A DNA stretch of 64,000 nt, from positions 186,001 to 250,000 of the forward strand of contig JAOSKI010000001.1 of the NCBI GenBank assembly GCA_027493675.1, given 5' to 3'. The notes below the pieces were generated by a model that did not search any database, was not told where the DNA came from, and worked only from the letters and a program-made list of their open reading frames with translations. Origin of the DNA: Microthrixaceae bacterium (GTDB lineage Bacteria > Actinomycetota > Acidimicrobiia > Acidimicrobiales > Microtrichaceae). Positions within the stretch are counted from its first letter, which is position 1. Each line of letters opens with the position of its first letter. Below are positions 39,336-49,463 of this stretch, one piece after another. Made by a program: the position numbers and the translations under genes.

Positions 39336-40658
39336 TCAGGTCGGTTCCGCAGTGAACCCACGAATCCGCGAGACGGTGGCCGATGCTATCTCGGCCGGCG
39401 AAACCGAATCGTCCGACAACGCAGCGGTGAGGGTGATGTTCACAGAGCGGTTGTGCACCGAGCGTGGCCGATCCCCGAGCAGGGTCGCGAACTCCCCACC
39501 GAGGTCCACCAGAGCGTTCAGCCGGCCACTGTCTGCTCCCGGTCGCAGCCGTTCGGTGAGCAGCCCATGGGCACACCAGGGATCTTCCCGAGCTGCACGC
39601 GCCAGCGCGCACAACCAGTCGACCGCGAGTGTCAGCCGCCAGTCGGCTCCGTCGTCGGACCTCCGCGGACCGCCAGCGGGAAGTGGACCGAGAATGCGAG
39701 TGCTCCGATCATCTCCGGCCGTTGCAGGTCGTCGCGCAACTGAAGCTGGGCTCGACCGGTGGCTTCCGAAAGGGCTTCCCAGAGGTTGTGCGGCCAACTG
39801 CGACCGGCGGTCACATTCACCATGTCACCCTGGGCCGCCGTCAGCGTGTCCACCGCCTTACGGCATGCTGCGGCCAGGTTGGCCGTCTGCTCGCTGTGCA
39901 AGAGGGCGTCGTCCGGTCGTGCCAGCAACATCGCTCTGCGAGAAGCCAGGTTCTCGATGGATCCCACAGGCCGTAGCAGTGCAAGACCCAGGGATGACAT
40001 GGCTATCGGCAGTTCAGGGGGCACCTCGTCGTCGGGTCTGCACACCCAGCGGAGCTCCATGCCCTGCACCAGGGCTGTGAGCACTCGGGTGAAGTCGGCC
40101 CACTCGAGTGGAGGGATCGGCTCCACGCCGAGGGCTTCTCCGGTTGCTGCGTAGATCTCGGTATAGCGACGGTGGTGCATTCCCCAGTAGTTGTCGAGCA
40201 GGACCTCACCGAAGCCGGGTTCGCCCGGGACACGAGACAACAACAGGAGCTGGCGCATGAGACCCTCCAACTCCTCGACGCGGTGCACCGCGTGCCAGTT
40301 GTCCACCGTGGCCTCTTCGATCAACTCGGAGAGGACTTCGCGTGCCGATCCCTCCAAGAGCTCGCGTACGATCTCTATCGGCGCCCAGGCGTCGTCGTCG
40401 GCCAGGTCGCGCAAGCGTGGTATGTCGGCTATGACTGCGTCCACGTAGGACTGCCAATCGGGGAAGTGGTTCCAGAAGCTCCGCTGTGAACGTTCGGCGC
40501 GCGTCGCGATCGCGTCGACGCTCAAGGCGCTGAACATCTCGCTCAGGCGCAGTTCGTTGAGCAGGGCCCAACCGGCATCGAGGAACCGCTTTCGGGTCTC
40601 CTCGGCGAGGGTCGGCGTGCGCAGTTGTCAGCGGGTCTCGTAGCTGGTCGTCACTCAT
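39336..40658 (-). CDS. Double-length TetR-like regulator, copy 1
   Basis: About 440 residues, twice the usual TetR length. ATG 40658 starts MSDDQLRDPL; a break near 40625 leads to the TetR helix-turn-helix ETRKRFLDAGWALLNEL ... ALSVDAIATRAERSQRSFWNHFPDW. Residues ~70-220 form a normal ligand-type helical domain (RQLLLLSRVPGEPG, LEWADFTRVLTALVQGMEL). A second, similar-sized helical part follows, ending after a break near 39690 with DWLCALARAAREDPWCAHGLLTERLRPGAD and SVNITLTAALSDDSVSPAEIA. It has a clear paralogue at 41704-43015. Ligand unknown. Confidence 0.72.
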
Positions 40659-41055
40659 CGTGTGGGATCAACGAGAGTACTGCTCGTCCCGGCCGACAGC
40701 GGGTGAAATCGCCGTGCGCCACTGGGGGTTTCACACCGAGGTCCAGCCGCTTCCTTCAGCACATGGTGCATGAAGTCGACCGCCAACGGCACCTGATGTG
40801 AACAACGGCACGCAGGTCCTTGCTACAGGCCGACCTGAGCGGTACTCCTGTGAACCGAGCGGGTCAGGACCCCATCGGCCCGTTGCCTCCCGCTCGGCCC
40901 GGGCCATCGCCGGGGTGGGTACGGTGGTTCCCGTCGGAGTCAGCGTACCCACCCCGGCAGCACCGAACACCGAGCATCCGCGTCTCCCCACTTGTCATCT
41001 GAAGTGCATTGACACATCATGGCAGTCGGCGAAAATCATCAACCAGGGAGAGAGT
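40659..41055. other. Intergenic region between TetR copy 1 and the small gene
   Basis: No convincing gene; frames crossing it lack start signals. It contains the 14-bp inverted repeat at 40909-40958 and a TTGACA at 41009-41014 with a weak AAAATC 17 bases later (41032-41037), a possible promoter for the gene at 41056. Confidence 0.4.
40909..40958. repeat. Perfect 14-bp inverted repeat with 22-base loop
   Basis: GCCGGGGTGGGTAC (40909-40922) and GTACCCACCCCGGC (40945-40958). It is not at the end of any gene I can support, so a terminator role is doubtful. It lies between a TetR-like gene and its divergent neighbour, where an operator or regulatory hairpin would be expected. Confidence 0.75.
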
Positions 41056-41675
41056 GTGAGATCGAGGCTGTTCTGCAGGCAATCCGACCCGCATGCACTG
41101 CTGGTCGGACTCCACAGCGTCGAGTCGTGTCGCGACCGTCTGGTCGGGGTGGCTCGCTCGCTCAGCGAGTTGATGGATGTGCCCGAGGAGTCGGGCTCCC
41201 ACCAGGGGCACACGGGTGAGGGTGCATCGATCGAGCAGGCCAGTAGCTCGACATCCGCGAGGCGGTCGATGAGTTGGCGGAGTGCGTTGCTTCCATCCAG
41301 ACGACGACGAATGAGCCCATGGTGGCAGCAGCGAGTGAGGATATCAGTTGGGTGACCGGTTCCCAGGAGCACTATCGAGAGCTTCTCGAGCTCGATGCGC
41401 CGGCACTCGGGGAGGGTTCACAGAGTGGCGACGGCGACGACTCTGATCGGGTGCTCACGCGTTGTCGCCTTCAGATTGCAGCGGTGAAGGACCGTTACAG
41501 CGTCGTCCTTCCCGGGTTGCCGTGGGTCGGCCCCGACCGGGACCTCTTCACCGGAACAAGGCTCACCAAGGTGCGAGTGCACCTCGAGGCAGCCGTGGAG
41601 GCACTGGAGACGGCGGCGGGTGTTGAGGACAGCATCGACCTCGCTGACGCCGCAGCGGTGTTGGCGGCAGGTTGA
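41056..41675 (+). CDS. Unknown protein between the two TetR-like genes
   Basis: About 206 residues from GTG 41056, with AGGGAG just upstream and one frame break near 41245. It appears all-helical: LVGLHSVESCRDRLVGVARSLSELMD, then LDIREAVDELAECVASIQ, HYRELLELDAPALGEG, RVLTRCRLQIAAVKDRY, TKVRVHLEAAVEALETAAG. No membrane segment or signal peptide. It may be a small four-helix partner or target of the flanking regulators; no family recognised. Confidence 0.5.
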
Positions 41676-41703
41676 CACCGACACGCCACATCACGCGAGG
41701 GGA

Positions 41704-43015
41704 TCAGAGCGACGACGTCGCGTGAATCGCGGATCGCAGGGCCGGATGCAGTTGCACCGTGCAATGGGCGATTTCCGCAGGTGGCGCTGACTCATCGGAC
41801 AAGGCCGCCGCGAGCGTGGCGTTGACGATGCGGTGGTGAACCGAGCGCGTCGGTTCACCCAGGAGACCGGATATCGCATCCCCGAGAGGGACCATCAGGT
41901 GGATGACGCCTGCGTCTTCGCCGGGTCGGAGGCGTTCCTGGAGCAGGCACCTTGCACACCAGGTGTGGCTCCGAGCGGTGCGTACGAGCCTGCACAGCCA
42001 GTCGGTGATCGACAGCAGAGGCCCGTTCGGAACGCCGTCGGCGCCAGCGGGCCGGCTGTTGCCGCCCCTGGAGCCACGAAGATCGCGCGAATCGGCGTCG
42101 GCACGGGAGAGGAGCTCCCCGAACACGAGCGAGCCCAGCACCTCCAGGCGTTGCAGCGAGGACATCAACTCGACGCGTGGGGTGCCGGTCAGCAGGCTGG
42201 CCTCGGCCCAGTCGATCGGATCCTCCCTGCCCTGCAGAGCCTCCTGGGAGGCCGCAACCCACGTCGTCATCCTCGGATCCGCCTTCAGGGGTGCTGGAGG
42301 GGTGCTGATGGAGGCCTCGATGTCAGCGATGGAACCCGGCTTCTCCTGCGGAGTGAGCAGAGTGAGCGCAACTGCGACGGTTGCATCGGTGACGAGGCGT
42401 GTAGTCGTGCGTTCGGGATCTGCGATGTACTGGATCAGCAGCCCCTCTGTGAGCGCTGCGAGGATCCGGGCGAAGTCATCGAAGTCGAATGGGGCGATCG
42501 GCTCTGTGAGCGTCTGGGCACCGGTGTCCTCGTAGATCCGTCTCAGCCGCGGAATGTACTGACCGTAGTAGTCGCGTTCCAGCACCTCGGTCAGGTGGTT
42601 GTCGCCGTCAGCGCGTGATGCGAGCAGTAACTGACGACGGAAGGCCGTCAACTCCTCCGGTCTTGTCATCTCCGACCAGATGTCGTGTGCAGCCGACCGT
42701 GCCAGCCCCGCTAGGGCCGTGCGCGAACTCGGCAGCAGCGCTGCATTCACCGCCTGGATGGCAGGGTACGCGTCGACCTCTTCCACGCGCCCGCGCATCG
42801 GGATGTTCGACACGAGGGCATCGGTGTAGTCGTCCCAGGTCTTGAAGTGGTTCCAGAACGTGCGCTCCGAGCGTTCCGCCCGACGCACCACGTCCACCAC
42901 CGAGATCGCATCGGAGTGCCTCGCGAAGACCGACCTCGTCCACAAGGTCCCAACCCGCGCTGATCAGCCGGCGTCTCGTTTCGACCGATGACCCGGCCGC
43001 AGCGGATCCGCTCAT
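41704..43015 (-). CDS. Double-length TetR-like regulator, copy 2
   Basis: About 437 residues. ATG 43015 (MSGSAAAGSSVETRRRLISAGWDLVDE) has GGGAGGT upstream. A break near 42915 precedes the helix-turn-helix AISVVDVVRRAERSERTFWNHFKTWDDYTDAL. Shared with copy 1: the AERS-x-R-x-FWNHF motif, RRQLLLASR, FDDFARILAALTEGLL, and the C-terminal DWLCRLVRTARSHTWCARCLLQERLRPGED and IVNATLAAALSDESAPPAEIA. The RTFWNHF turn replaces the usual LYHHF of TetR proteins. The second half has no clear second helix-turn-helix. The two copies probably arose by duplication around the small gene. Confidence 0.72.
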
Positions 43016-43181
43016 GGGCGCCTGACCTCCCGATACCTGCACAAGGCCGCCTGTTCCGGGCCGATCCTACCCGTGAGGACGAAACCGTGTCACCCGTCTA
43101 CATCGCCGGCGGGGTGTGTGGGTGGGTTGTGCCAGCGGTCTGCTGGGGGTGTTGCAGGCGGGTGTCCTCTAGCGTGTGGGC

Positions 43182-43769
43182 GTGGCTGATCAGGCGAAGT
43201 TCACCGACGCGGTGGAGCCGTTCATGGACGCTCTGTACGCGGCGGCGATGCGCATGACACGCAGTCCGGCTGACGCCGAGGACCTGCTCCAGGAGACCTT
43301 CCTTCGCGCATACCGTGGGTATCCGAACTTCGCCGATGGCACGAACCTGCGCGCCTGGCTCTACCGGATCCTCACGAACACCTACATCAACATCTATCGT
43401 GCGAGGCAACGTCGTCCCGACCAGACCGAGCTCGACGACGTGGAGGATCTGTACCTCTACCGTCGCATCGGGGGTCTGGAGGCCGCGTCGCTCGGACGGA
43501 GCGCCGAGGACGAGTTGATGGACCTGTTCACCGAAGGTGAGGTGCGTGAAGCTCTGGACGAACTCCCTGACAACTTCCGGGTCCCGGTCCTGCTTGCCGA
43601 CGTGGAGGGGTTTTCCTACAAGGAGATCGCCGAGATGATGGACACGCCGATCGGCACGGTGATGAGCCGGCTGCACCGGGGAAGAAAACACCTCCAGAAG
43701 TCGTTGCACGGGTTTGCCGCGGCCCGTGGACTGCTGACCGACGAAGTGGCGAGTGCCGAGAACCGATGA
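43182..43769 (+). CDS. sigR: ECF sigma factor, SigR/SigH/RpoE type
   Basis: 195 residues in one frame. GTG 43182 has TAGCGT exactly six bases upstream. Region 2 ([50 protein letters not shown]) and region 4 ([50 protein letters not shown]) match the actinobacterial SigR/SigH group that answers thiol-oxidative and heat stress. The next gene codes a zinc anti-sigma factor, as in sigR-rsrA. I do not see a SigR-type GGAAT/GTT promoter upstream, so strong autoregulation is not evident. Confidence 0.92.
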   Translation: MADQAKFTDAVEPFMDALYAAAMRMTRSPADAEDLLQETFLRAYRGYPNFADGTNLRAWLYRILTNTYINIYRARQRRPDQTELDDVEDLYLYRRIGGLEAASLGRSAEDELMDLFTEGEVREALDELPDNFRVPVLLADVEGFSYKEIAEMMDTPIGTVMSRLHRGRKHLQKSLHGFAAARGLLTDEVASAENR

Positions 43770-43776
43770 TGCAGAC

Positions 43777-44061
43777 ATGAACACCCAGGACGATCGGGCT
43801 GAATCCGACCCCGCCGAGGAACCGTTCGGAGAACCGGGTTGCGGTGATGCCGTGGACCTGCTGTACCAGTACCTCGACGGGGAGTTGGACGGGGACACGG
43901 TCATGCGTATCGAGGTTCACCTGCGGCGGTGCTCACCCTGCCTGGAGGCCTTCGACTTCCACGACGAGTTGCGCAACGTGATCCGTTCGAAGTGCGCGGA
44001 GTCAATGCCGCCCGACATGCGAGCCCGCCTACTCGCGATGCTCTCCGATCCAACCCTGTGA
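43777..44061 (+). CDS. rsrA: RsrA-like zinc-binding anti-sigma factor
   Basis: 94 residues from ATG 43777, seven bases after the sigma stop. The ZAS motif is complete: Cys in PGCGDAVDLLYQYLDGEL and HxxxCxxC in EVHLRRCSPC. In RsrA, oxidation of these cysteines releases zinc and frees the sigma factor. A further Cys lies in RSKCAESM. It binds the SigR-like protein in the reduced cell, by family inference. Soluble, no membrane segment. Confidence 0.9.
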   Translation: MNTQDDRAESDPAEEPFGEPGCGDAVDLLYQYLDGELDGDTVMRIEVHLRRCSPCLEAFDFHDELRNVIRSKCAESMPPDMRARLLAMLSDPTL

Positions 44062-44128
44062 GCCATCGGGGAATGCGGCCCCCGGTCGGTTTGTGTCGCC
44101 GATCCGTGTGCAGTCCTAGACTGGCCTC

Positions 44129-44269
44129 ATGCTGTTGGCTGAAGACACCGTGTGGCACTACTGGCTCGCTGTGCCCCTGGCCGCCTTGGCGATCGTCGCG
44201 GTCGTCTCGATCGTGGGGCTGTACTTCTTCAAGATCACCCGGGCCCGCTATCCGAGGGAACAGGGCTGA
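44129..44269 (+). CDS. Small membrane protein, 46 residues
   Basis: ATG 44129 with TAGACT exactly six bases upstream; the frame stays open to TGA 44269. A short polar start (LLAEDTVWHYWLAV) is followed by one membrane helix (PLAALAIVAVVSIVGLYFF) and a basic end (KITRARYPREQG). The leaderless promoter and clean composition support a real gene despite its size. Unknown function; next to the DUF2342 metalloprotease gene. Confidence 0.6.
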   Translation: MLLAEDTVWHYWLAVPLAALAIVAVVSIVGLYFFKITRARYPREQG

Positions 44270-45404
44270 GTTCGCAATCGCCGGCTGAGGCTCACACCGG
44301 CGAACCCGACGGTGGCCGGGCGGAGAGCACCGAAGGCACCGTCGACTGGGCTCTTGCCGAACGCGTCGCCGCCAGGTTCACCGGATCCGAGGACTTCTCG
44401 CGCTCCTATCACGCAGCGGGGATGGCCGCCGACTTCGAACGCCTGACGGAGGACGCGCAGTCCTACGTGGAGGCCGAGGTGGGCTTCGGGTCACTTGCGG
44501 GCACCGCAAGAGGCAGGGTGGTCGATCGCGCCGACTGGGTGAAGGCCAACATCGCTTCGTATCGCAGACTGCTCCGACCGCTCCTGCAGCGCCTGGATGA
44601 GAGAGTGACCGGGCCGGTGGCACTGGTTTCGGGGAAGGTGGCGGGCGCCGAGTTGGGTGCGCTGTTGGGGTGGATGTCTTCGAGGGTCCTGGGGCAGTAC
44701 GACCTCCTGGTCCTCGAGGAGGAGGATCCTCACGAACAGGATCTGGTGTACTTCGTGGGTCCGAACATCCTCGGCATCGAGAAGCGTCACTCGTTCCCCC
44801 CGAGCAGTTCCGGATGTGGGTGGCCTTGCACGAGGTGACCCACCGCACGCAGTTCACCGGAGTGCCGTGGTTGCGGGAGCACTTCCTGGGGCTCGTGAGC
44901 GCCATGCTGGCGGAGGCCGATCCCGACCCCACCCGCCTGTTCGCCGCCCTCGGACGAGTGGCCGAGGGCGTGAGGACGCGTACCAACCCGCTTGACCACG
45001 GAGGGGTCTCCGCTCTCTTCGCGTCCGACACCCAGCGTGCAGTGATGGATGACATGGGTGGCCTCATGAGCCTGCTCGAGGGACATGGGGATGTGACGAT
45101 GGACCGTGCGGCCCTCGACCGGATACCCCAGGCCGACCGCTTCGCGAGGGTGTTGCGCGCACGCCGCAAGGAGATGGGTCTCGCAACCCGCCTGCTGACG
45201 CGCCTGATCGGGCTCGAAGCCAAGCTCAACCAGTACGAACAGGGCGAGGCGTTCATCGCCGCCGTGGAGGCCAGGGGCGGACCCGAGTTGTTGAACCGTG
45301 CCTTCGAGCGGCCGGAGAACCTTCCCAGTCGAACCGAGATCACCGATCCCGAAGCCTGGTTGGAACGGATCTCCGAGAAGCGTGCCGATCGGAGCCGGCA
45401 TTGA
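44266..45404 (+). CDS. DUF2342 zinc-dependent metalloprotease-like protein (F420-biosynthesis-associated family)
   Basis: About 380 residues. Conserved parts: VDWALAERVAARFTG, DFERLTEDAQSYVEAEVGF, DRADWVKANIASYRRLLRPLL, the break near 44803, then the HExxH-like zinc motif LHEVTHRTQFTGVPWLREHF and LLTRLIGLEAKLNQYEQGEAFI. No ATG/GTG/TTG occurs in frame near the expected beginning; the open frame continues upstream into the small membrane gene, so the true start is hidden, perhaps by an indel, and 44266 is only the earliest likely point. The family tracks with coenzyme F420 in actinobacteria, but its reaction is unknown. It overlaps tilS by four bases. Confidence 0.8.
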
Positions 45405-46309
45405 GCCTGCCGGCGGACGATCCAGTCGTTGGCGAGATGCTGTCGCGGTGCCGGTTTCCAGAAGCGGCGCACCACGACGTGGCTGTCTCCGGTGGAGCCG
45501 ACTCGCTCGCGCTGCTGGCGCTCGCCCTTGCGACGGGTTCGGCGGTGACTGCGCATCACGTGGACCACGGGTTGCGACCCGGCGGTAACGACGAGGCCGC
45601 AGCGGTGCGAGGAGTGTGCCGTCTGTGGGGGCGGTGTTCGAGGCCCACTCCGTTGGGCTTGCCGACGGCCCCGACCTCGAGGCCCGATGCCGTCAGGCAC
45701 GCCTCGCGGTCCTGCCGTCAGGATGTCTCACCGGCCATACCGCGGACGACCAGGCGGAGACCGTCCTGTTGCGTCTTCTGCGCGGCACCGGTCCGTCAGG
45801 ACTTGCGGCCATGGAGTCTCATCGTCATCCACTGCTCGAGTTGCGTCGTGCCGACACTGAACGGCTCTGTGCGCACTTGGAGGTGACACCCCTGGTGGAT
45901 CCGACCAACGACTCCCCCGCTTCACCCGAAATCGGATCCGCCACGAGGTCCTACCCCTGCTGGCCGAGGTTATGGGTCGGGATGTGGTTCCTCTGGTGAA
46001 CCGGACCGCTGAGTTGCTTCGCTCGCACAACGCCGCGATCGGAGAGCTCGCGGCCGGCCTCGACCCGCGTGACGTGAGCGCTCTGCGCTCGGTTCCCGCG
46101 CCGGTGGCCACCGAGGCTCTCCGGACCTGGTGGACCTCGGAGACCGATGGGCTCCCGCCCCCGGGCGGGCCGCTGTGCAGCGCATGTTGGAGGTCGTCGA
46201 GGGTGCGCGCCGCGGCTGCGAGGTGACCGCGGGGTGGCGCCTGGATCGCAGCGCCGGCCGCCTGCGACTGACGGATGGCGCTGGCGGTCTCGATGGGTGC
46301 AGGAAGTAG
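45401..46309 (+). CDS. tilS: tRNA(Ile)-lysidine synthetase
   Basis: TTG 45401 overlaps the previous stop (TTGA). The PP-loop VAVSGGADSLALLALA and TAHHVDHGLRPGG are followed, after a break near 45630, by TGHTADDQAETVLLRLLRGTGP. Another break near 45925 precedes the helical region with NRTAELLRSHNAAIGELA, and a third near 46165 gives the end (RMLEVVEGARRGCEVTAGWRLDRSAGRLRL) at TAG 46309. It modifies the CAU anticodon of tRNA-Ile2 to read AUA. It has only the core, without a long C-terminal extension. tilS-hpt pairing is widespread. Confidence 0.9.
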
Positions 46310-46319
46310 TGTCCCGCCC

Positions 46320-46905
46320 GTGACCGAGCCGCCCATTCCTGATCCGCCAGGCGCCTTCGCACCCGTCGACGCCGACCCGCGCATCGGAGAGGTGCTGCTG
46401 TCCGAGGAGCAGATCATGGCACGCATCGGCGAACTCGGTGCCGAGCTCAGCCGTGACTACGCGGGCGAGGCCCCCCTGCTGGTCTGTGTGCTGCGGGGCG
46501 CGTACGTGTTCCTCACCGATCTCGCACGAGCGGTCAACCTGCCTGTCGAGATCGACTTCATTGCGGTCTCCTCCTACGGATCGAGCACCCGCACCTCTGG
46601 GGTGGTCCGCCTGGTGAAGGATCTGGACGTCGACCTGACGGGCCGTCATGTGATCCTCGTGGAGGACATCGTGGATACGGGCCTCACCTTGCGTTACCTG
46701 CGACGCAGCCTGGAGGCGCGCAATCCTGCGAGCTTGGGAGGTCTGTGCCCTGCTGGCTCGTGAGACCGCCGACACCGAAGGTCTCGGGGTCCGATACGTG
46801 GGCTTCGAGATCCCCGGCGACTTCGTGATCGGATACGGCCTCGATGTGGCGGAGCGGTACCGGAACCTTCGCTACATCGCTCTGTACGAGCCCGAGGGGG
46901 GCTGA
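46320..46905 (+). CDS. hpt: Hypoxanthine(-guanine) phosphoribosyltransferase
   Basis: About 195 residues. GTG 46320 is preceded by TAGTGT at seven bases, overlapping the tilS stop. Family motifs: [40 protein letters not shown], the PRPP loop [18 protein letters not shown], and, after a break near 46730, [42 protein letters not shown]. It salvages hypoxanthine and guanine to IMP and GMP. In many bacteria ftsH follows; here folE follows directly. Confidence 0.94.
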
Positions 46906-46909
46906 GCAG

Positions 46910-47552
46910 GTGCGCTCGTCGTCAGGCTCCGACGCTGACCTGAACGTCCCCGAACCGCTTCCGTTGGCGCCGGAGCTCGCGCCGGAGGTTGATCTCGAGC
47001 GAATCGCGGTGGCGGTGCGGGAGATCCTCGTCGCGATCGGTGAGGACCCCGATCGCGACGGCCTGTCGGAGACACCGGCACGGGTGGCCCGCATGTACGC
47101 CGAGACCTGTGCCGGACTCCATGAAGACCCTTCACGGCACCTGCGCACCACCTTCGACGTGGGTCACGATGAGATGATCATGGTACGCGACATACCTCTG
47201 TACTCCCTATGTGAGCATCATCTGGTGCCCTTCGTGGGAAGAGCGCACGTGGCCTACATCCCCAACGCGGACGGTCGCGTGACCGGACTGTCGAAGCTCG
47301 CCCGCCTGGTCGACGGCTTCGCCCGCAGGCCCCAGGTTCAGGAACGACTGACCGCGCAGGTTGCCGATGCCATCGAGGAGCGCCTGGCGCCGAGCGGGGT
47401 GTTGGTCGTGTTGGAGGCTGAGCACATGTGCATGTCGATGCGCGGGGTGCGCAAGCCCGGAGCGTCCACCGTCACCAGCGCCGTGCGCGGTGTGTTTCGA
47501 CCGACCGAGTACGCGGGCCGAGGCGATGCGCTTCATTGGCGACAACCCGTGA
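46910..47552 (+). CDS. folE: GTP cyclohydrolase I
   Basis: About 214 residues from GTG 46910. Conserved zinc and catalytic parts are present: [44 protein letters not shown] (Cys and His), [46 protein letters not shown] (Cys, His-Met-Cys). Around 47490-47500 two missing bases hide the normal end; the third frame supplies [14 protein letters not shown] to TGA 47552. Read uncorrected, the gene runs straight into folP and looks like a fusion. It makes dihydroneopterin triphosphate, the first folate step. Confidence 0.93.
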
Positions 47553-48499
47553 ATCGGTCGGGGCCTCCCGTGGACCCCGTGGCCACACGACGGGGATCGC
47601 ACGAGGTGATCCGCCGCCTGGGTGCGCCGGATGGCCTTCGCGGTGCGGAGGTGATGGGCATCGTCAACGTGACGCCCGATTCGTTCTCCGACGGTGGGCG
47701 TCACCTCGACCCGCTCGACGCGGTGTCCCGATCCCGTTCGATGGTCGCCGCAGGCGCGAAGTTCGTGGATGTCGGCGGCGAGTCGACGAGACCTGGGGCC
47801 GCTCCGGTGGACCCGATCGAGGAGCAGCGCCGCGTGCTCCCGGTGATCGAGGCACTCGGATCCGATCCAGCCCTGGTCGGGGCGCGGATCTCCATCGACA
47901 CCCGCAATGCCTCCACCGCACGTGCCGCGGTGGCACTCGGCGCAACCGTCATCAACGACGTCTCGGCATCGCTCTGGGCCACTGCCGCAGAGCTTGGTGT
48001 GGGGTGGGTGGCCATGCACATGACCGGGGATCCCCGGACCATGCAGGTGAACCCGCACCATGCCGACGTGCTCGATGATGTGAGGCGCTTCCTCGACGAG
48101 AGAGCCACTCTGGCCGAGTCCGCGGGCGTGACCGAGGTCTGGGTGGATCCCGGGATCGGCTTCGGCAAGACGACCCGGCACAACCTCACCTTGCTGGCGG
48201 GATTGGCCGAACTGGTCGACGACGGCCGTCCCGTGCTGGTGGGAACCAGCAGGAAGCGATCGCTGGGCCAGATGCTCGCTGAATCCGATGCCGTCGCAGC
48301 GGGACGTTCCGCCTCGCGAACAGCGGATGCGGCGCCGTTGGCCCTGGTGTCGACCGATGACCGCAGAGAGGGTTCGCTTGTCACCGCGGTCTGGGCCATG
48401 ATCCAAGGGGCCCGGATCATCCGGGTCCACGACATCCGCGCCACCGTCGCAGCCATGGCGGCGGCCCGGCGCACGTTGAACGACCCGCACGGGCCATGA
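47549..48499 (+). CDS. folP: Dihydropteroate synthase
   Basis: 316 residues in one frame, GTG 47549 overlapping the folE stop. DHPS signatures are clear: [82 protein letters not shown] and [12 protein letters not shown]. It condenses p-aminobenzoate with the pterin pyrophosphate and is the sulfonamide target. A ~35-residue N-terminal segment ([15 protein letters not shown]) precedes the barrel. Confidence 0.95.
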   Translation: MNRSGPPVDPVATRRGSHEVIRRLGAPDGLRGAEVMGIVNVTPDSFSDGGRHLDPLDAVSRSRSMVAAGAKFVDVGGESTRPGAAPVDPIEEQRRVLPVIEALGSDPALVGARISIDTRNASTARAAVALGATVINDVSASLWATAAELGVGWVAMHMTGDPRTMQVNPHHADVLDDVRRFLDERATLAESAGVTEVWVDPGIGFGKTTRHNLTLLAGLAELVDDGRPVLVGTSRKRSLGQMLAESDAVAAGRSASRTADAAPLALVSTDDRREGSLVTAVWAMIQGARIIRVHDIRATVAAMAAARRTLNDPHGP

Positions 48500-48546
48500 A
48501 CACCTGTGTCGCAGGTGCTGTGTCCCGGACGTGGAGGAGGTAGGAC

Positions 48547-49056
48547 ATGGCCAAGGGAAAATGGGCCCAGGGGATCCAGCCGCGCCACTTCGACTGGATC
48601 ATCAGGGACCAGCTGGCCATTTGCGAGCGTCCGGGTGGCTTCGGTGAGAACCATCGCAAGGTCCGGCGCCAGGAGGAGATCATCTGGATCCGCGAGCAGG
48701 ACTTCGATCGCGCCATCTCGATCTCACCCGCGCCCAACAACCTGCACAACTACGACGAGATGGGAGTGCGGTGGCTGCACTGGCCGTACCCACAGACCGA
48801 TGAGATCGGACGGTATCTCTCTGACTCCTACACCCAGCTTGCGACGCTCCTGGCGGACAACCGCAAGCTACTCGTGCACGGCGACGAGATATCCGAGCGC
48901 CTGCTGGGCTTCCTGGCCGGGTACCTCGTGTTCACCGGCATGGTTCCCGAGTCTCCGCGGGCCATCAGCCTGATCGAGAACATCACATCGCGCCAGCTCG
49001 GTGCCGACGGGCGCCAGGTCGTGGGAGCTGCTGTGAAGGCCATCCAGGCACGCTGA
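48547..49056 (+). CDS. Dual-specificity-phosphatase-like protein lacking the catalytic cysteine
   Basis: 169 residues, uninterrupted. ATG 48547 has GGAGGAGG upstream. The layout recalls cysteine phosphatases: a start helix, strand AISISPAPNN, GVRWLHWPYPQTDE in the place of the general-acid loop, strand KLLVHG, then a helix (LLGFLAGYLVFTGMVPESPRAISLI) with the usual second GM-x-P-E-x-A turn. The P-loop HCxxxxxR is H111-G112-DEISE-R118: spacing is kept but Cys is Gly. If correct, it is a pseudo-phosphatase that may bind a phosphate ligand without hydrolysis. It sits in the folate operon between folP and folB. The family assignment is my inference; no close homologue is recalled. Confidence 0.65.
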   Translation: MAKGKWAQGIQPRHFDWIIRDQLAICERPGGFGENHRKVRRQEEIIWIREQDFDRAISISPAPNNLHNYDEMGVRWLHWPYPQTDEIGRYLSDSYTQLATLLADNRKLLVHGDEISERLLGFLAGYLVFTGMVPESPRAISLIENITSRQLGADGRQVVGAAVKAIQAR

Positions 49057-49076
49057 GCACCCTCTCGGAGCCGACC

Positions 49077-49463
49077 ATGGACACCACAGACCGCATCGAG
49101 CTCAGCGGACTCGAGTTCACCGCCGTGATTGGTGTGCTGCCACAGGAGCGAGAGCGTGCCCAACCTCTGCGGATGGACCTGGTGGTGCATGTCGACCTGA
49201 CCGGGGCGGGGATGTCGGACCGGCTGGCGGACACGATCGACTACGGCACTCTGTGTGACACGGTGGTGGAGGTCGCCACGGTCGAGCAACCCGAGCTGCT
49301 CGAACGTCTCGCAGCTGTCGTGGCCGACGCGGTCTTGGGATTCGATCCACGGATCTCCGCGGTGGGGGTGTCGATGGCCAAGCTCCGCCCACCCGTGCCG
49401 CACAACCTGGATCGCGCCGGGGTGACCATCACCCGGCGAAGCGGTGGCCCGAGTGCAGGCTGA
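49077..49463 (+). CDS. folB: Dihydroneopterin aldolase
   Basis: 128 residues in one frame from ATG 49077. The tunnel-fold signature RIELSGLEFTAVIGVLPQERERAQPLRMDL, DTIDYGTLCDTVVE and the C-terminal VSMAKLRPPVPHNLDRAGVTITR are typical. Many members have G(V/C)xxxE in the first motif; here GVLPQE carries the Glu. It converts dihydroneopterin to hydroxymethyl-dihydropterin. The stop overlaps folK by 20 bases. Confidence 0.94.
   Translation: MDTTDRIELSGLEFTAVIGVLPQERERAQPLRMDLVVHVDLTGAGMSDRLADTIDYGTLCDTVVEVATVEQPELLERLAAVVADAVLGFDPRISAVGVSMAKLRPPVPHNLDRAGVTITRRSGGPSAG

Noticed and set aside
46844-48499. A single 551-residue frame that looks like a FolE-FolP fusion
   Set aside because: The normal FolE C-terminus ([14 protein letters not shown] and TGA) is present in another frame just before a GTG that overlaps it and starts FolP. 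Two missing bases near 47495 create the false fusion.
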